Below are positions 55,867 to 64,000 of a stretch of DNA of 64,000 bases, in pieces. The stretch spans positions 62,001 to 126,000 of the forward strand of contig CAVXOE010000014.1 in assembly GCA_963763365.1 (NCBI GenBank). Reading direction: 5' to 3'. A program made the position numbers and the translations under genes. The notes under the pieces were generated by a model. It had not been told where the DNA came from. It worked only from the letters and a program-made list of their open reading frames with translations, and did not search any database. Origin of the DNA: VAZQ01 sp963763365. GTDB lineage: Bacteria > Pseudomonadota > Alphaproteobacteria > Rhizobiales > Xanthobacteraceae. Each line of letters opens with the position of its first letter. Within the stretch, counting starts at the first letter, position 1.

Positions 55867-56736
55867 ATGAGTCCCGGCTACATTCCGTTTCATCCCAACC
55901 CGTCGAAGCCGGCATACAAGCCGCCGCCGGGCGCGGTCTGTGCGCATTGCCACGTGTTCGGGCCGGAGGCCGAATTCCCGTTCGCGCCGAAGCGCAAATA
56001 CACGCCGTGCGATGCGCCGAAGGAGAAGCTGTTTGCGCTGCGCGACTTTCTGGGCCTCGACAAGAACGTCATCGTGCAGGCGACGTGTCACGACACCGAC
56101 AATCGGGCACTGGTCGACGCGCTCGAAAGCTCGAACGGCCGTGCCAAGGGCGTGGCGTTCGTCAACGAGAGCTTCAGCGACGACGACCTCAAGGCGCTCG
56201 ATCGCGCCGGCGTCAGGGGCGTGCGCTTCAACTTCATCAAGCGGCTGGTCAATTCGACGCCCAAGGACGTGATGCAGCGCATCGCCGGGCGCATCGCCAA
56301 GCTCGGCTGGCACATCGTGATCTATTTCGAGCACGCCGACCTCGACGAGATGGGGCCGTTCCTGAAATCGCTGCCGACCACGCTGGTGTTCGATCACATG
56401 GCCTGTCCGAATGTCCGCGAGGGCGTCGAGGGCAAACACTTCCAGAATTGGCTTAAGGCGCTCGAGGAGAACAAGACCTGGATCACCAAGGTGACCTGTC
56501 CCGAGCGCTTCACCGTCGCCGGCCCGCCCTACGACGACGTAGTGCCGTTCGCGCGCGCCATCGTCGAGCGGTTTCCAGACCGGGTGATCTGGGGCACCGA
56601 CTGGCCGCATCCGAACATGCCGAAAGAGGCGCCGGACGACGGCGTGCTGGTCGACATGATCCCGAAGATCGCGCCGACCGCCGCGCAGCAGCGCGCGCTG
56701 CTGGTCGACAATCCGATGCGGCTCTATTGGGGCTGA
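55867..56736 (+). CDS. ligI: 2-pyrone-4,6-dicarboxylate hydrolase-like amidohydrolase (LigI family)
   Basis: 289 residues. The N-terminal CAHCHVFGPEAEFPFAPKRKYTPCDAPKE is the LigI signature with the active His pair (His27, His29); the DHMACPNVREGVEGKHFQ and WGTDWPHPNMPKEAPDDG blocks (catalytic Asp in GTDWPHP) follow. LigI enzymes open 2-pyrone-4,6-dicarboxylate to oxalomesaconate without a metal. ATG 55867 (MSPGYIPFHPNP) is the family-like start; GTG 55861 is an alternative. ligABC lie ~2-5 kb downstream. Confidence 0.92.
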   Translation: MSPGYIPFHPNPSKPAYKPPPGAVCAHCHVFGPEAEFPFAPKRKYTPCDAPKEKLFALRDFLGLDKNVIVQATCHDTDNRALVDALESSNGRAKGVAFVNESFSDDDLKALDRAGVRGVRFNFIKRLVNSTPKDVMQRIAGRIAKLGWHIVIYFEHADLDEMGPFLKSLPTTLVFDHMACPNVREGVEGKHFQNWLKALEENKTWITKVTCPERFTVAGPPYDDVVPFARAIVERFPDRVIWGTDWPHPNMPKEAPDDGVLVDMIPKIAPTAAQQRALLVDNPMRLYWG

Positions 56737-56751
56737 TGCGCCGGCCTACCC

Positions 56752-56834
56752 TCGGTCATTCCCGCGCAAGCGGGAATCCAGGCTTCGGAATGCGCGAGAA
56801 AGCGCTGGGTCCCCGCTTTCGCGGGGACGACCGG
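56752..56834. repeat. Dispersed intergenic repeat, GTCATTCCCGCGCAAGCGGGAATCC family
   Basis: Left CGGTCATTCCCGCGCAAGCGGGAATCCAGGC, right TGGGTCCCCGCTTTCGCGGGGACGACC; a mosaic of the CCCGCGAAAGCGGG family. Lies between the LigI-like gene and the Bug receptor. Confidence 0.8.
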
Positions 56835-56863
56835 AGGAACAAGTGCCGGCGCCCAATTTAAAG

Positions 56864-57833
56864 TCACTGCGCCTTGATGTTGGCGTCGGCGACGATCTTG
56901 GCGTTGGTGGCGGCGTCCTCGCGCATCCGCGTGGCGAGGGCCTCGGAAGAGCCGCCCTTGATCTCGAAGGTCTGCGAACTCGAGCGCCTTCTGAACCTTC
57001 GGGTCGTGCAGAATCTTGTCGATCTCGCTGTTGAGGCGCGCCACCAATTCGGGCGGCGTGCCACCGGTGGTGAGAACCGCGAACCACGAGGTGACGGCCG
57101 GCATGTTGGTGATGCCGAGCTCGTGCAGTGTTGCGATCTCCGGCAGGTATTTCGTGCGCGCGGCGTCGGTGAGCGCGATGCCGAACAGCCGCTTGTCGTT
57201 GACGAACTGCAGCACCGCGTTGAGCGGCGCCATGCTCACCGGCATCTGCCCCGATACGAGGTCGGTGATTGCCGGCTGGGTGCCGCGATAGGGCACGTGC
57301 ACCATCGGTACGTTGGCGGCACGCGCGAACAGTTCACCCGCAAGGTGCGGCGGCGAGGCAATGCCGGGCGAGTTGTAGCTGACGCCACCCTTGGCCTGCC
57401 GGGCGTATTCGATGAACTGCTTGAGGTTGCGCGCCGGGATCGTCGGATGCACGGTAAGCAGCGTCGGCGTGCCGCCTAGCTCGATCACGGGCGCGAAATT
57501 CTTGAAGATGTCGAACGGCAAGCTCGGCAGCATGGCCGGTAGGGTCACGAACGTGTTCGAGATGATCACCAGCGTCGAGCCGTCGGCCGGCGCACGCGCC
57601 ACCAGGTCGGCGCCAATCACGCCCGACGCGCCCGGCCGGTTCTCCACCACGATGGTCGTGCCCAAGGCCGGTCCCAGGTCGTTGCTGACCGTGCGCGCAA
57701 GCACATCGAGCGTGCCGCCCGCCGGGAACGGCACGATGAAACGCATCTGCTTTCCGGCAAACGGCGAGGGCGCCTGCGCGAAAGCCGGCGCGGTCGCCAG
57801 GATCGCCAAGGCAGCAATGAGAATCCGATTCAC
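56864..57833 (-). pseudogene. Bug/TctC-family carboxylate-binding protein, interrupted by an apparent one-base insertion
   Basis: GTG 57833 with AGGAG 8 nt upstream starts VNRILIAALAILATAPAFAQ (signal). The Bug core (RFIVPFPAGGTLDVLARTV, VVENRPGASGVIGADLVA, PHLAGELFARAANVPMVHVPYRG) is intact. After VQKALEFA the frame turns to LRDQGRLFRGPRH. The other frame gives QTFEIKGGSSEALATRMREDAATNAKIVADANIKAQ, the normal Bug C-terminus, ending at 56864. Removing one A of AA at 56977-56978 rejoins the two and creates GACTC (GANTC). A receptor for an aromatic or dicarboxylic acid is plausible from the neighbours. Confidence 0.87.
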
Positions 57834-57948
57834 TACGTGATCTCCTTGAAACTCAATTTGGGCGCGGCGCGCCCCCACGCCCGCATCGCAGGCGCCGTAC
57901 CGTGCGCAGGGCGGCGCGATGCCAACAGGCAAATCCTGCGCCAGATCG

Positions 57949-58818
57949 TCAGCCGGCAATGGGGGCCGCGGTGCCCTCGATCTGCACCCGGAAGCCGGAT
58001 CGCACGTTCGGCCAGTAGTCCCAGATCGCCTTGTGATGCGAGCAGCGGTTGTCCCAGAACGCGATCGAATGCGGCGCCCAGCGGAAGCGGGTGGTCCACT
58101 CCGCCTTGTCGCAATGATCGATCAGGAACTGCAGGATGCGCTGGCCTTCGAGCCGCGGCAGCTCGTTGATGTGCGACGTGAAGTCCTGGTTGACGAAGAT
58201 CACCTTCCTGCCGGTGACCGGATGCCGGGTGATGACGGGATGGACCGAGACCGGCGTGCCGGGCCCGAAGATGCGGGTGCCGTCGTGCGTGGCCGTGAGC
58301 CCGGTCAGATAATTCTTCATCGCGTCCGAGAGCGAATCATAGGCCGCATACATGCTGGCGAACATGGTGTCGCCGCCGCCGTCCGGCGGGACAGTGTGAT
58401 TGTAGAGCATGCTGCCGAGCGGCGGCATCGGCGCGCACGACTGGTCGCTGTGGAAGTTCTCACCCGAAATCTGCTTCGAAGTTTCGTCGTAGTGAAACCG
58501 GCGCACGGCGTCGTTGTCGGTCGGCTTGCTGATCGTCGACTTGCCGACATGCTTGCCGAGCGGACCGAAATAGCCGGCGAGACGGATCTGATCCTCGAAG
58601 CTGATCTTCTGGTCGCGAAAGAAGATCACGAGATAGCGCGCGAAGGCGTCGTGCAGCTCGGCGACCTGCTTGTTGCTGAGCGGCCGGGTGAGATCGATGC
58701 TGCCGATCTCCGCGCCGATGTGGGGGCTCGTTGGCGTGACCGAAATCGTCTCGTAGTTCACCGACCGTGGAATGGACGCGATCTTGGCAATTTGGGGCAG
58801 GTGGGCGGTACCGCTCAT
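57949..58818 (-). CDS. TauD/TfdA-family Fe(II)/2-oxoglutarate dioxygenase
   Basis: 289 residues. Iron-binding HxD in ENFHSDQSCAP and the distal His (HNELPRLEG/ITRHPVTGRKVIFVNQDFTSH region), plus the 2-oxoglutarate-binding Arg in WDNRCSHHKAIWDYWPNVRSGFRVQ. PLGKHVGKS and VRRFHYDETSKQI fit the group with alkyl-sulfonate, aryloxyalkanoate and related substrates. ATG 58818 has AAGAAGG ~9 nt upstream; the frame to 59022 is open but not family-like. Divergent from ligA. Confidence 0.9.
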   Translation of the reverse strand: MSGTAHLPQIAKIASIPRSVNYETISVTPTSPHIGAEIGSIDLTRPLSNKQVAELHDAFARYLVIFFRDQKISFEDQIRLAGYFGPLGKHVGKSTISKPTDNDAVRRFHYDETSKQISGENFHSDQSCAPMPPLGSMLYNHTVPPDGGGDTMFASMYAAYDSLSDAMKNYLTGLTATHDGTRIFGPGTPVSVHPVITRHPVTGRKVIFVNQDFTSHINELPRLEGQRILQFLIDHCDKAEWTTRFRWAPHSIAFWDNRCSHHKAIWDYWPNVRSGFRVQIEGTAAPIAG

Positions 58819-58930
58819 GGGGGAAGCCTTCTTTCGAAATGACATGCGCAGCCTGACAGGCATCGCGCGTCGCATATCGTTTCGATCACTAAAGCACAGC
58901 CGCCTGCGCCCGTCGACGACGCGGGGGTAG

Positions 58931-58990
58931 TGCCGGCGGCCGGGCGCGGTCGCCAGCCGGCACTGTCGACCTCGGACCAATTCCAATTGG
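58931..58990. promoter_or_regulatory. Inverted-repeat operator candidates in the tauD-ligA divergent intergenic region
   Basis: TGCCGGC (58931-58937) and GCCGGCA (58956-58962) are an 18-bp-spaced inverted pair; CCAATT-CC-AATTGG (58977-58990) is a perfect 6+6 palindrome. An AT-rich TATATA (-10-like) lies at 59036-59041 before the ligA start at 59110. No LysR gene is adjacent, so the binding protein is unknown. Confidence 0.4.
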
Positions 58991-59109
58991 CGGGGCGCCG
59001 CTCTGCAGCGATTTCGTTGCAAAGCGCGGCCAAGCTATATATGTCAGGCCGAAATTCACGCCGCCACGGCGTTGGCGGCATTGCCCGCCGTCCCAGGGAG
59101 ATCCAGCAA

Positions 59110-59640
59110 ATGGCCCGCAAGGAGCAGGCATACGACGACATCCCCGGCACCTTCGTGTTCGACGCCGAGCGCTCGCGCCAAGGCTACGGCATCAACATGT
59201 TCTGTATGTCGCTGATGAAGGATGAGAACCGCAAGGCGTTCAAGGCGAACGAGCCGGAATACCTGAAGCGGTTCCACCTGACGCCGGCGCAGGAGCAGGC
59301 CATCCTCAAGCGCGACTACAACCGCATGTTGGAGCTTGGCGGCAACATCTATTTCACCGCCAAGCTCGGCGCGACCGACGGGCACTCCTTCCAGCATCTT
59401 GCCGCGGTGATGACCGGCTCGACCCAGCCGGACTACGCGGCGATGATGCTCGGCGGCGGCCGTTCGGTCGAAGGCAACCGCTCGCGGACCGGCAAGGTCA
59501 GGCCCGCGACGCTCATCGCCGAGACCAAGGCGAAGGCCAAAGCCGCTGCCAAGTCCGCCGCCAAGACCAAGGCGAAGCGGCCCATCAAGACGAAATCGAA
59601 GTCCAAGCCGAAAACCAAATCTCCAGCCAAACGGAAGTGA
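59110..59640 (+). CDS. ligA: Protocatechuate 4,5-dioxygenase, alpha subunit, with histone-like Lys-rich tail
   Basis: 176 residues. The first ~135 are LigA: DDIPGTFVFDAERSRQGYGINMFCMSLMKDENRKAFK, PAQEQAILKRDYNRMLELGGNIYFTAKLGATDG, GSTQPDYAAMMLGGGRSVEGNRS. Known LigA is ~139 residues. The extra tail (139-176) has ~15 Lys and 2 Arg in Ala/Ser/Thr/Pro spacing, like histone H1 or AlgP. LigA caps the active site of LigB. GGGAG lies ~10 nt upstream of ATG 59110; ligB starts 4 bp after the stop. Confidence 0.94.
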   Translation: MARKEQAYDDIPGTFVFDAERSRQGYGINMFCMSLMKDENRKAFKANEPEYLKRFHLTPAQEQAILKRDYNRMLELGGNIYFTAKLGATDGHSFQHLAAVMTGSTQPDYAAMMLGGGRSVEGNRSRTGKVRPATLIAETKAKAKAAAKSAAKTKAKRPIKTKSKSKPKTKSPAKRK

Positions 59641-59644
59641 CATC

Positions 59645-60577
59645 GTGGCCAAGATCATTGCCGGCATCGGCTCGTCACACGTGCCCGCCATCGGCGCGGC
59701 GCTCGACAACAACAAGACCGAGGAACCCTACTGGAAGCGGGTGTTCTCGGGCTTCGTCAAGTCGCAGGAGTGGCTGCGGGAGCTCAAGCCCGACGTCGCG
59801 ATCGTCGTCTACAACGATCACGCCTCCGCGTTCTCGGTCGACCTGATCCCGACCTTCGCGCTCGGCTGCGCGGCGGAATTCCCGCCGGCCGACGAGGGGT
59901 GGGGTCCCCGTCCAGTACCGGTGGTCAAAGGCCATCCCGAACTCGCCGCCCACATCACGCAGTCGGTCATTCTCGACGAGTTCGACCTTACCATCGTCAA
60001 CAAGATGGAGGTCGATCACGGACTCACGGTGCCGCTCAATCTGCTCTGCGGCAAGAAGGCGCCGAACGAGGAGTGGCCGTTCAAGGTTATTCCGCTCGCG
60101 GTCAACGTCGTGATGTATCCGCCGCCCACCGGGCACCGCTGCTACATGCTCGGCAAGGCGCTCAAGAAGGCGGTCGAATCCTATCCCGAAGACCTCAAGG
60201 TGGTGATCTTCGGTACCGGCGGGCTCTCGCACCAGATCAGCGGCCCGCGCGCCGGCCTGATCAACAGCAAGTGGGACAAGGCCTTCCTCGACAATCTCTC
60301 GAAGGACCCGATCAAGCTCACCAAGATTCCGCATCTCGACTACATGCGCGAGGCCGGCGCCGAGGGCATCGAGATGGTGATGTGGCTGATCATGCGCGGC
60401 GCGCTCGGCGACAAGGTCGACGAGGTCTACCGCTTCTACACCGTGCCGGCGTCGAACACCGCGGTCGGCCATATTATCCTGGAAACCCGCAAGAGCGCGG
60501 CCGGCAAGGGCAAGCATCCGGCTGCAAAAATCAAGCGCGCCGCCGCGCGCGCGAAAATTCACCGTGTTCGCAGCTAA
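59645..60577 (+). CDS. ligB: Protocatechuate 4,5-dioxygenase, beta (catalytic) subunit
   Basis: 310 residues. Iron ligands His12 (GSSHVP), His61-type (YNDHASAF) and the Glu of AEGIEMVMW; catalytic base His in GTGGLSHQISGPRAG. It cleaves protocatechuate (or gallate) with O2 to 4-carboxy-2-hydroxymuconate-6-semialdehyde. The start is GTG 59645, 4 bp after ligA, with GGAAG upstream. The last ~28 residues (KSAAGKGKHPAAKIKRAAARAK) are basic, a weaker version of the LigA tail. The downstream ligC is separated by a repeat. Confidence 0.95.
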   Translation: MAKIIAGIGSSHVPAIGAALDNNKTEEPYWKRVFSGFVKSQEWLRELKPDVAIVVYNDHASAFSVDLIPTFALGCAAEFPPADEGWGPRPVPVVKGHPELAAHITQSVILDEFDLTIVNKMEVDHGLTVPLNLLCGKKAPNEEWPFKVIPLAVNVVMYPPPTGHRCYMLGKALKKAVESYPEDLKVVIFGTGGLSHQISGPRAGLINSKWDKAFLDNLSKDPIKLTKIPHLDYMREAGAEGIEMVMWLIMRGALGDKVDEVYRFYTVPASNTAVGHIILETRKSAAGKGKHPAAKIKRAAARAKIHRVRS

Positions 60578-60582
60578 CGCGT

Positions 60583-60662
60583 CATTGCGAGGAGCGAAGC
60601 GACGAAGCAATCCAGTTTCGCGGTATCAAGCTGGATTGCTTCGCTTCGCTCGCAATGACGGT
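60583..60662. repeat. Dispersed intergenic repeat, GTCATTGCGAGGAGCGAAGCGACGAAGCAATCC type
   Basis: Left arm GCGTCATTGCGAGGAGCGAAGCGACGAAGCAATCCAG, right arm CTGGATTGCTTCGCTTCGCTCGCAATGACGG, a near-perfect inverted repeat common in Hyphomicrobiales. Lies between ligB and ligC. Confidence 0.9.
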
Positions 60663-60695
60663 TCACGACGACCGAGTCGATTGGAGAGGTAAGGT

Positions 60696-61652
60696 ATGAA
60701 AATTTGCGTCGCCGGGCAGGGCGCCTTCGGCCAGAAGCATCTCGACGCCTTGAAACGCATCCAGGGCGTCGAAATCACGTCGCTGGTTGGCGGCAACCAG
60801 GACGCCACCGCTCAAATCGCCAAGAAGTACGGCATCCCGCACTACACGGGCGAACTGTCGGAAGGCATCAAGCGCGCCGACGCGGTGATCCTCACGACGC
60901 CGACCAAGATGCACTTCCGCCAGGGCGAGCAGGTCATGCGCGCCGGCAAGCATGTGCTGGTCGAAATCCCGGTCACCGATTCGGTCGAGGATGCAGAGAA
61001 CCTCGTCAAGATCGCCAAGGAGACCGGCGTCATTGCCATGGGCGGTCACGTTCGGCGGTTCAATCCCAGCCACCAGTACATCCATAAGAAGATTGAGAAG
61101 GGCGAGCTGAAGATCCAGCAGATGGATGTGCAGACCTACTTCTTCCGGCGCAAGAACATCAACGCCGCGGGCAATGCGCGCAGTTGGACCGACCATCTGC
61201 TCTGGCACCACGCCGCTCACACCGTCGACCTGTTCGCCTATCAGTGCGGCGAAGACATCTCCGAGTGCTACGGCGTGCAGGGCCCGATCCACCCGCAGCT
61301 CGGCATCGCGATGGACATGGGGATTGTCTGCAAGGTGCCGTCCGGCGCGATCCTGACGCTGTCGCTGTCGTTCAACAACGACGGACCGCTCGGCTCGTTC
61401 TTCCGCTACATCTGCGACAATGGCACCTACAAGGCGTTCTACGACGATCTCAGTGATGGGAAGGACAACAAGATCGACGTGTCGAAGGTCGACGTGTCGA
61501 TGGACGGCATCGAGCTTGAGGACCGCGAGTTCATCGCCGCGATCCAGGAAAAACGCGCGCCGAATGGCAGCCTGGAACAGCTCCTGCCGTGCATGCGTAC
61601 GCTCGGCAAGATCGAGAAGATGATCGACCCGCAGCGCAAGGCGCATGCCTAG
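60696..61652 (+). CDS. ligC: 4-carboxy-2-hydroxymuconate-6-semialdehyde dehydrogenase (LigC)
   Basis: 318 residues, Gfo/Idh/MocA-type fold. Rossmann motif KICVAGQGAFGQKHLDAL, EIPVTDSVEDAENLVKIAKETGVIAMGGHVRRFNP, and the catalytic ARSWTDHLLWHHAAHTVDLFAYQ with the His dyad. Oxidises the hemiacetal form of the LigAB product with NADP to 2-pyrone-4,6-dicarboxylate, the LigI substrate. GGAGAGG ribosome site before ATG 60696. Confidence 0.94.
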   Translation: MKICVAGQGAFGQKHLDALKRIQGVEITSLVGGNQDATAQIAKKYGIPHYTGELSEGIKRADAVILTTPTKMHFRQGEQVMRAGKHVLVEIPVTDSVEDAENLVKIAKETGVIAMGGHVRRFNPSHQYIHKKIEKGELKIQQMDVQTYFFRRKNINAAGNARSWTDHLLWHHAAHTVDLFAYQCGEDISECYGVQGPIHPQLGIAMDMGIVCKVPSGAILTLSLSFNNDGPLGSFFRYICDNGTYKAFYDDLSDGKDNKIDVSKVDVSMDGIELEDREFIAAIQEKRAPNGSLEQLLPCMRTLGKIEKMIDPQRKAHA

Positions 61653-61819
61653 CCGGCCTTCCGGCAGACGCGCCAGATACGCGCCGGCGGGGAGGAGCGC
61701 GTCACGCGCGGCCTGATCGGCGGCACCGTGTCGCGGCGCCTGCCGTTGACCCAGGTCAACGAAACCACAGATGTCATAACTAATTTAATCGGGGGTTCGC
61801 CCCGAACTTGGAGGAACTC

Positions 61820-63001
61820 ATGACGTTCTACGCAAGAATTATCAGTGGATTTGCCGCCTTGGCGGCGTGTGCGCTCGCGGCGGGCCCGGTCGCCGCCCAG
61901 GACACCGTCAAAATCGGCCTTATCCTGCCGATGACCGGTCCGCAAACCTCGACCGGCAAACAGATCAGCGCCGCGGTCAAGCTCTACCAGCAGCAGCATG
62001 GCGACACCGTCGCCGGCAAGAAAGTCGAGGTCATCCTCAAGGATGACGGCGCGGTGCCGGACAACACCCGCCGTCTTGCCCAGGAACTGATCGTCAACGA
62101 CAAGGTCGCCGTGATCGCCGGCTTCGGCGTGACGCCGGCCGCGCTCGCCGCCGCGCCCCTTGCCACCCAGGCCAAGGTGGTCGAACTGGTGATGGCGGCC
62201 GGCACCTCGATCATCACCGAGCGCTCGCCTTACATCGTGCGAACGAGCTTCACGCTCGCGCAGTCGACCGTGCCGATGGCCGAATGGGCCGCCAAGAACG
62301 GCCTCAAGAAGGTCGTGACCATGATCTCGGATTATGCGCCGGGCCACGACGCCGAAGCGTCGTTCAAGGAGGCTTTCACCAAGGCCGGCGGCGAGGTGGT
62401 CGAAGCGATTCGCTTCCCGCTCGCCAACCCGGACTTCTCGCCGTTCCTGCAGCGCGCGGCCGATGCCAAGCCGGATGCCATCTTCATCTTCGTGCCGTCC
62501 GGGCAGGGCGCGCAGTTCGTGAAGCAGTTCATCGAGCGTGGGCTCGACAAGGCCGGCGTGAAGATCATCGGACCAGGCGACGTGACCGACGACGACCTGC
62601 TCAACGGCATGGGCGATCAGGTGCTCGGCACCGTGACGGCGCATTTCTATTCCGCCGCGCATCCGTCGGCGGCCAACAAGGCGTTCGTCGAGGCGTTCAA
62701 GAAGTCGGCGGGCTTCCGGCCCAACTTCATGGCGGTCGGCGGCTACGACGGAATGCACCTGATCTACGAGGCGCTGAAGAAGACCGGCGGCAAGACCGAC
62801 GGCGATTCGCTCATTGCCGCGATGAAGGGCATGAAGTGGGAAAGCCCGCGCGGGCCGATTTCGATCGACCCGGAGACGCGCGACATCATTCAGAATGTCT
62901 ACATCCGCAAGGTCGAGAAGACGGGCGGCGAGCTTTACAACGTCGAGTTTGCGACCACCGAAGCGGTCAAAGATCCAGTCAAGGCCGCCGCCAAGAAGTA
63001 A
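61820..63001 (+). CDS. LivK-type branched-chain amino acid/aromatic ABC binding protein, copy 1
   Basis: 393 residues. Sec signal MTFYARIISGFAALAACALAAGPVAAQ; TVKIGLILPMTGPQTSTGKQISAAVKLY, VEVILKDDGAVPDNTRRLAQELIVNDKVAVIAGFG and the C-terminal PISIDPETRDIIQNVYIRKVE match LivJ/HmgB-type receptors, many of which bind aromatic acids in this group. GGAGG lies 5 nt before ATG 61820. A second, closely related gene follows 204 bp later; no permease or ATPase is in the window. Confidence 0.93.
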   Translation: MTFYARIISGFAALAACALAAGPVAAQDTVKIGLILPMTGPQTSTGKQISAAVKLYQQQHGDTVAGKKVEVILKDDGAVPDNTRRLAQELIVNDKVAVIAGFGVTPAALAAAPLATQAKVVELVMAAGTSIITERSPYIVRTSFTLAQSTVPMAEWAAKNGLKKVVTMISDYAPGHDAEASFKEAFTKAGGEVVEAIRFPLANPDFSPFLQRAADAKPDAIFIFVPSGQGAQFVKQFIERGLDKAGVKIIGPGDVTDDDLLNGMGDQVLGTVTAHFYSAAHPSAANKAFVEAFKKSAGFRPNFMAVGGYDGMHLIYEALKKTGGKTDGDSLIAAMKGMKWESPRGPISIDPETRDIIQNVYIRKVEKTGGELYNVEFATTEAVKDPVKAAAKK

Positions 63002-63032
63002 GCATCCCCGGCGGCTTCGTATCTCTCTTCGT

Positions 63033-63146
63033 GTCATGGCCGGGCTCGTCCCGGCCATCGACGTTTTGGGGCGATGGAAAGCGCGTGGTGCCGCGGCTGC
63101 GTGGACTTGTCGCACCGCGGATGGAAAGTCCCACCAACGTCCCATG
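63033..63146. repeat. Partial dispersed intergenic repeat
   Basis: TCATGGCCGGGCTCGTCCCGGCCATCGACG is the left arm of a 46950-type element; TTGTCGCACCGCGG and GTCCCATGAC at the right are a degraded partner. Lies between the two LivK-type genes. Confidence 0.55.
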
Positions 63147-63204
63147 ACACCTGGAAAAGGGCGCGATATAAGCTGCCCAACAATAATCCAGAGGGAGAAC
63201 GCCT

Positions 63205-64000
63205 ATGTTGCAACGAATTGTCGGCATTGGGCTGGCGGCGATCTTCGCCGCCGCCTCGACGAGTGCCTTCGCACAGGACACCGCCAAGATCGGGCTCGTG
63301 CTGCCGCTCACCGGCGGCCTCGCGGCGGTCGGCAAGCAGGTCCAGGCCGGGACCAGGCTCTACATGCAGAAGAACGGCGCCACCGCCGGAGGCAAGAAGA
63401 TCGAGCTCGTGATCAAGGACGACGGCGGCGTTCCCGACAACTCCAAGCGCCTGGCGCAGGAACTGATCGTCAACGACAAGGTCGCGGTGGTCGGCTCCGC
63501 GCTCACGCCGAGCGCGATGGCGATCGGCCCGCTCTCGACGCAAGCCAAGACCGCCAACGTGGTGATGGTTTCCGGCACGTCGGCGGTGATCAACCCCAAC
63601 AATCCCTTCATGGTGCGCACGAGCTTCACGCTCGGCCAGCAGTCCGGCATCATTGCCGAATGGGCGGCCAAGAACGGCAGCAAGAAGGTCGTCATCGTGC
63701 AGTCGGACTGGGCACCCGGGGCCGAGGCGTCCTCGGTGTTCACCGCGGCCTTCACCAAGGCCGGCGGACAGGTCGCCGAGACCATCAAGGTGCCGCTAGC
63801 GAATCCCGACTTCGCGCCGTTCCTGCAGCGCGCCCGCGACCTCAACCCGGATACGCTGTTCGTGTTCGTACCCGCGGGTCAGGCCGGTACCTTCGCCAAG
63901 CAGTTCGCCGAGCGTGGGCTCGACAAGGCCGGCATCCGGCTCATCGGCCCCGGCGATATCACCGACGACGATGATCTCCCCGGCATGGGCGAGGCCATGC
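63205..64000 (+). CDS. LivK-type ABC binding protein, copy 2 (cut by the window end)
   Basis: First 265 residues visible. Signal MLQRIVGIGLAAIFAAASTSAFAQ, then AKIGLVLPLTGGLAAVGKQVQAGTRLYMQKN, VPDNSKRLAQELIVNDKVAVVGS and QFAERGLDKAGIRLIGPGDITDDDDLPGMGEAM. By eye it aligns with copy 1 along its whole visible length without gaps, so the pair is a tandem duplication. GAGGGAG precedes ATG 63205. The gene continues past base 64000. Confidence 0.92.
   Translation, partial: MLQRIVGIGLAAIFAAASTSAFAQDTAKIGLVLPLTGGLAAVGKQVQAGTRLYMQKNGATAGGKKIELVIKDDGGVPDNSKRLAQELIVNDKVAVVGSALTPSAMAIGPLSTQAKTANVVMVSGTSAVINPNNPFMVRTSFTLGQQSGIIAEWAAKNGSKKVVIVQSDWAPGAEASSVFTAAFTKAGGQVAETIKVPLANPDFAPFLQRARDLNPDTLFVFVPAGQAGTFAKQFAERGLDKAGIRLIGPGDITDDDDLPGMGEAM

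Noticed and set aside
61653..61819. Possible coding remnant between ligC and the LivK-type gene
   Set aside because: A short open frame (EERVTRGLIGG...) is visible but no start, family or homologous match can be named.
61649..63145. 498-residue minus-strand ORF
   Set aside because: Shadow of the LivK-type gene.

Overview
The window reads as chromosomal DNA of a GC-rich alphaproteobacterium of the order Hyphomicrobiales, most like the Nitrobacteraceae/Xanthobacteraceae (Bradyrhizobium, Rhodopseudomonas, Pseudolabrys). The evidence is the strong G/C third-position bias, lone Bug/TTT-type binding proteins, an ABC binding protein with the 'MRRREFITLLGG' leader, a large GlnD, a MaeB malic enzyme with a PTA tail, a TTAACCAT CtrA-like half-site, and several families of GC-rich palindromic intergenic repeats typical of that group. 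I saw no rRNA, tRNA, prophage, transposase or CRISPR array.

Layout. 0-10.4 kb: housekeeping and stress genes (malic enzyme, GlcG-like protein, MsrA, export lipoprotein, dienelactone hydrolase, Tat-exported serine hydrolase, a His-rich secreted protein) and an arginine-catabolic pair (guanidine-modifying hydrolase plus ornithine aminotransferase). 10.8-14.8 kb: an accessory block of three glycosyltransferases and a radical SAM protein that looks less GC-biased than its flanks. 14.8-26 kb: Lrp regulator, SDR, PBP1A, ABC exporter, zinc-finger/GlxA/DUF4242 group, ABC binding protein, GlnD. 26-44.5 kb: alcohol dehydrogenase/OsmC, mutS, HxlR pair, ModA-like protein, amidohydrolase, indolepyruvate oxidoreductase, TRAP transporter. 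44.6-64 kb: an aromatic-acid catabolic region.

The right third works as a system. A feruloyl-CoA synthetase-like ligase, an enoyl-CoA hydratase, an SDR dehydrogenase, a thiolase and a thioesterase can shorten phenylpropanoid-CoA side chains. LigA/LigB, LigC and a LigI-like lactonase make up the protocatechuate 4,5-cleavage route as far as the oxalomesaconate level. A two-subunit CoA-transferase with a PcaF-like thiolase could finish 3-oxoadipate-type intermediates. Two tandem LivK-type binding proteins follow ligC.

The most striking feature of the sequence is a set of five apparent single-base insertions that break or fuse otherwise well-conserved genes (glnD, ADH/osmC, iorA, a thiolase, a Bug receptor). 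Three of them abut GANTC, the CcrM methylation motif. I read this as probable sequencing error linked to sequence context, not as real gene decay. Other points of interest are a short unit between a CRP-like palindrome and a strong terminator (7.0-7.26 kb), histone-like basic tails on both protocatechuate dioxygenase subunits, an arginine-dihydrolase-like enzyme, and a repeat-like in-frame insertion inside mutS.
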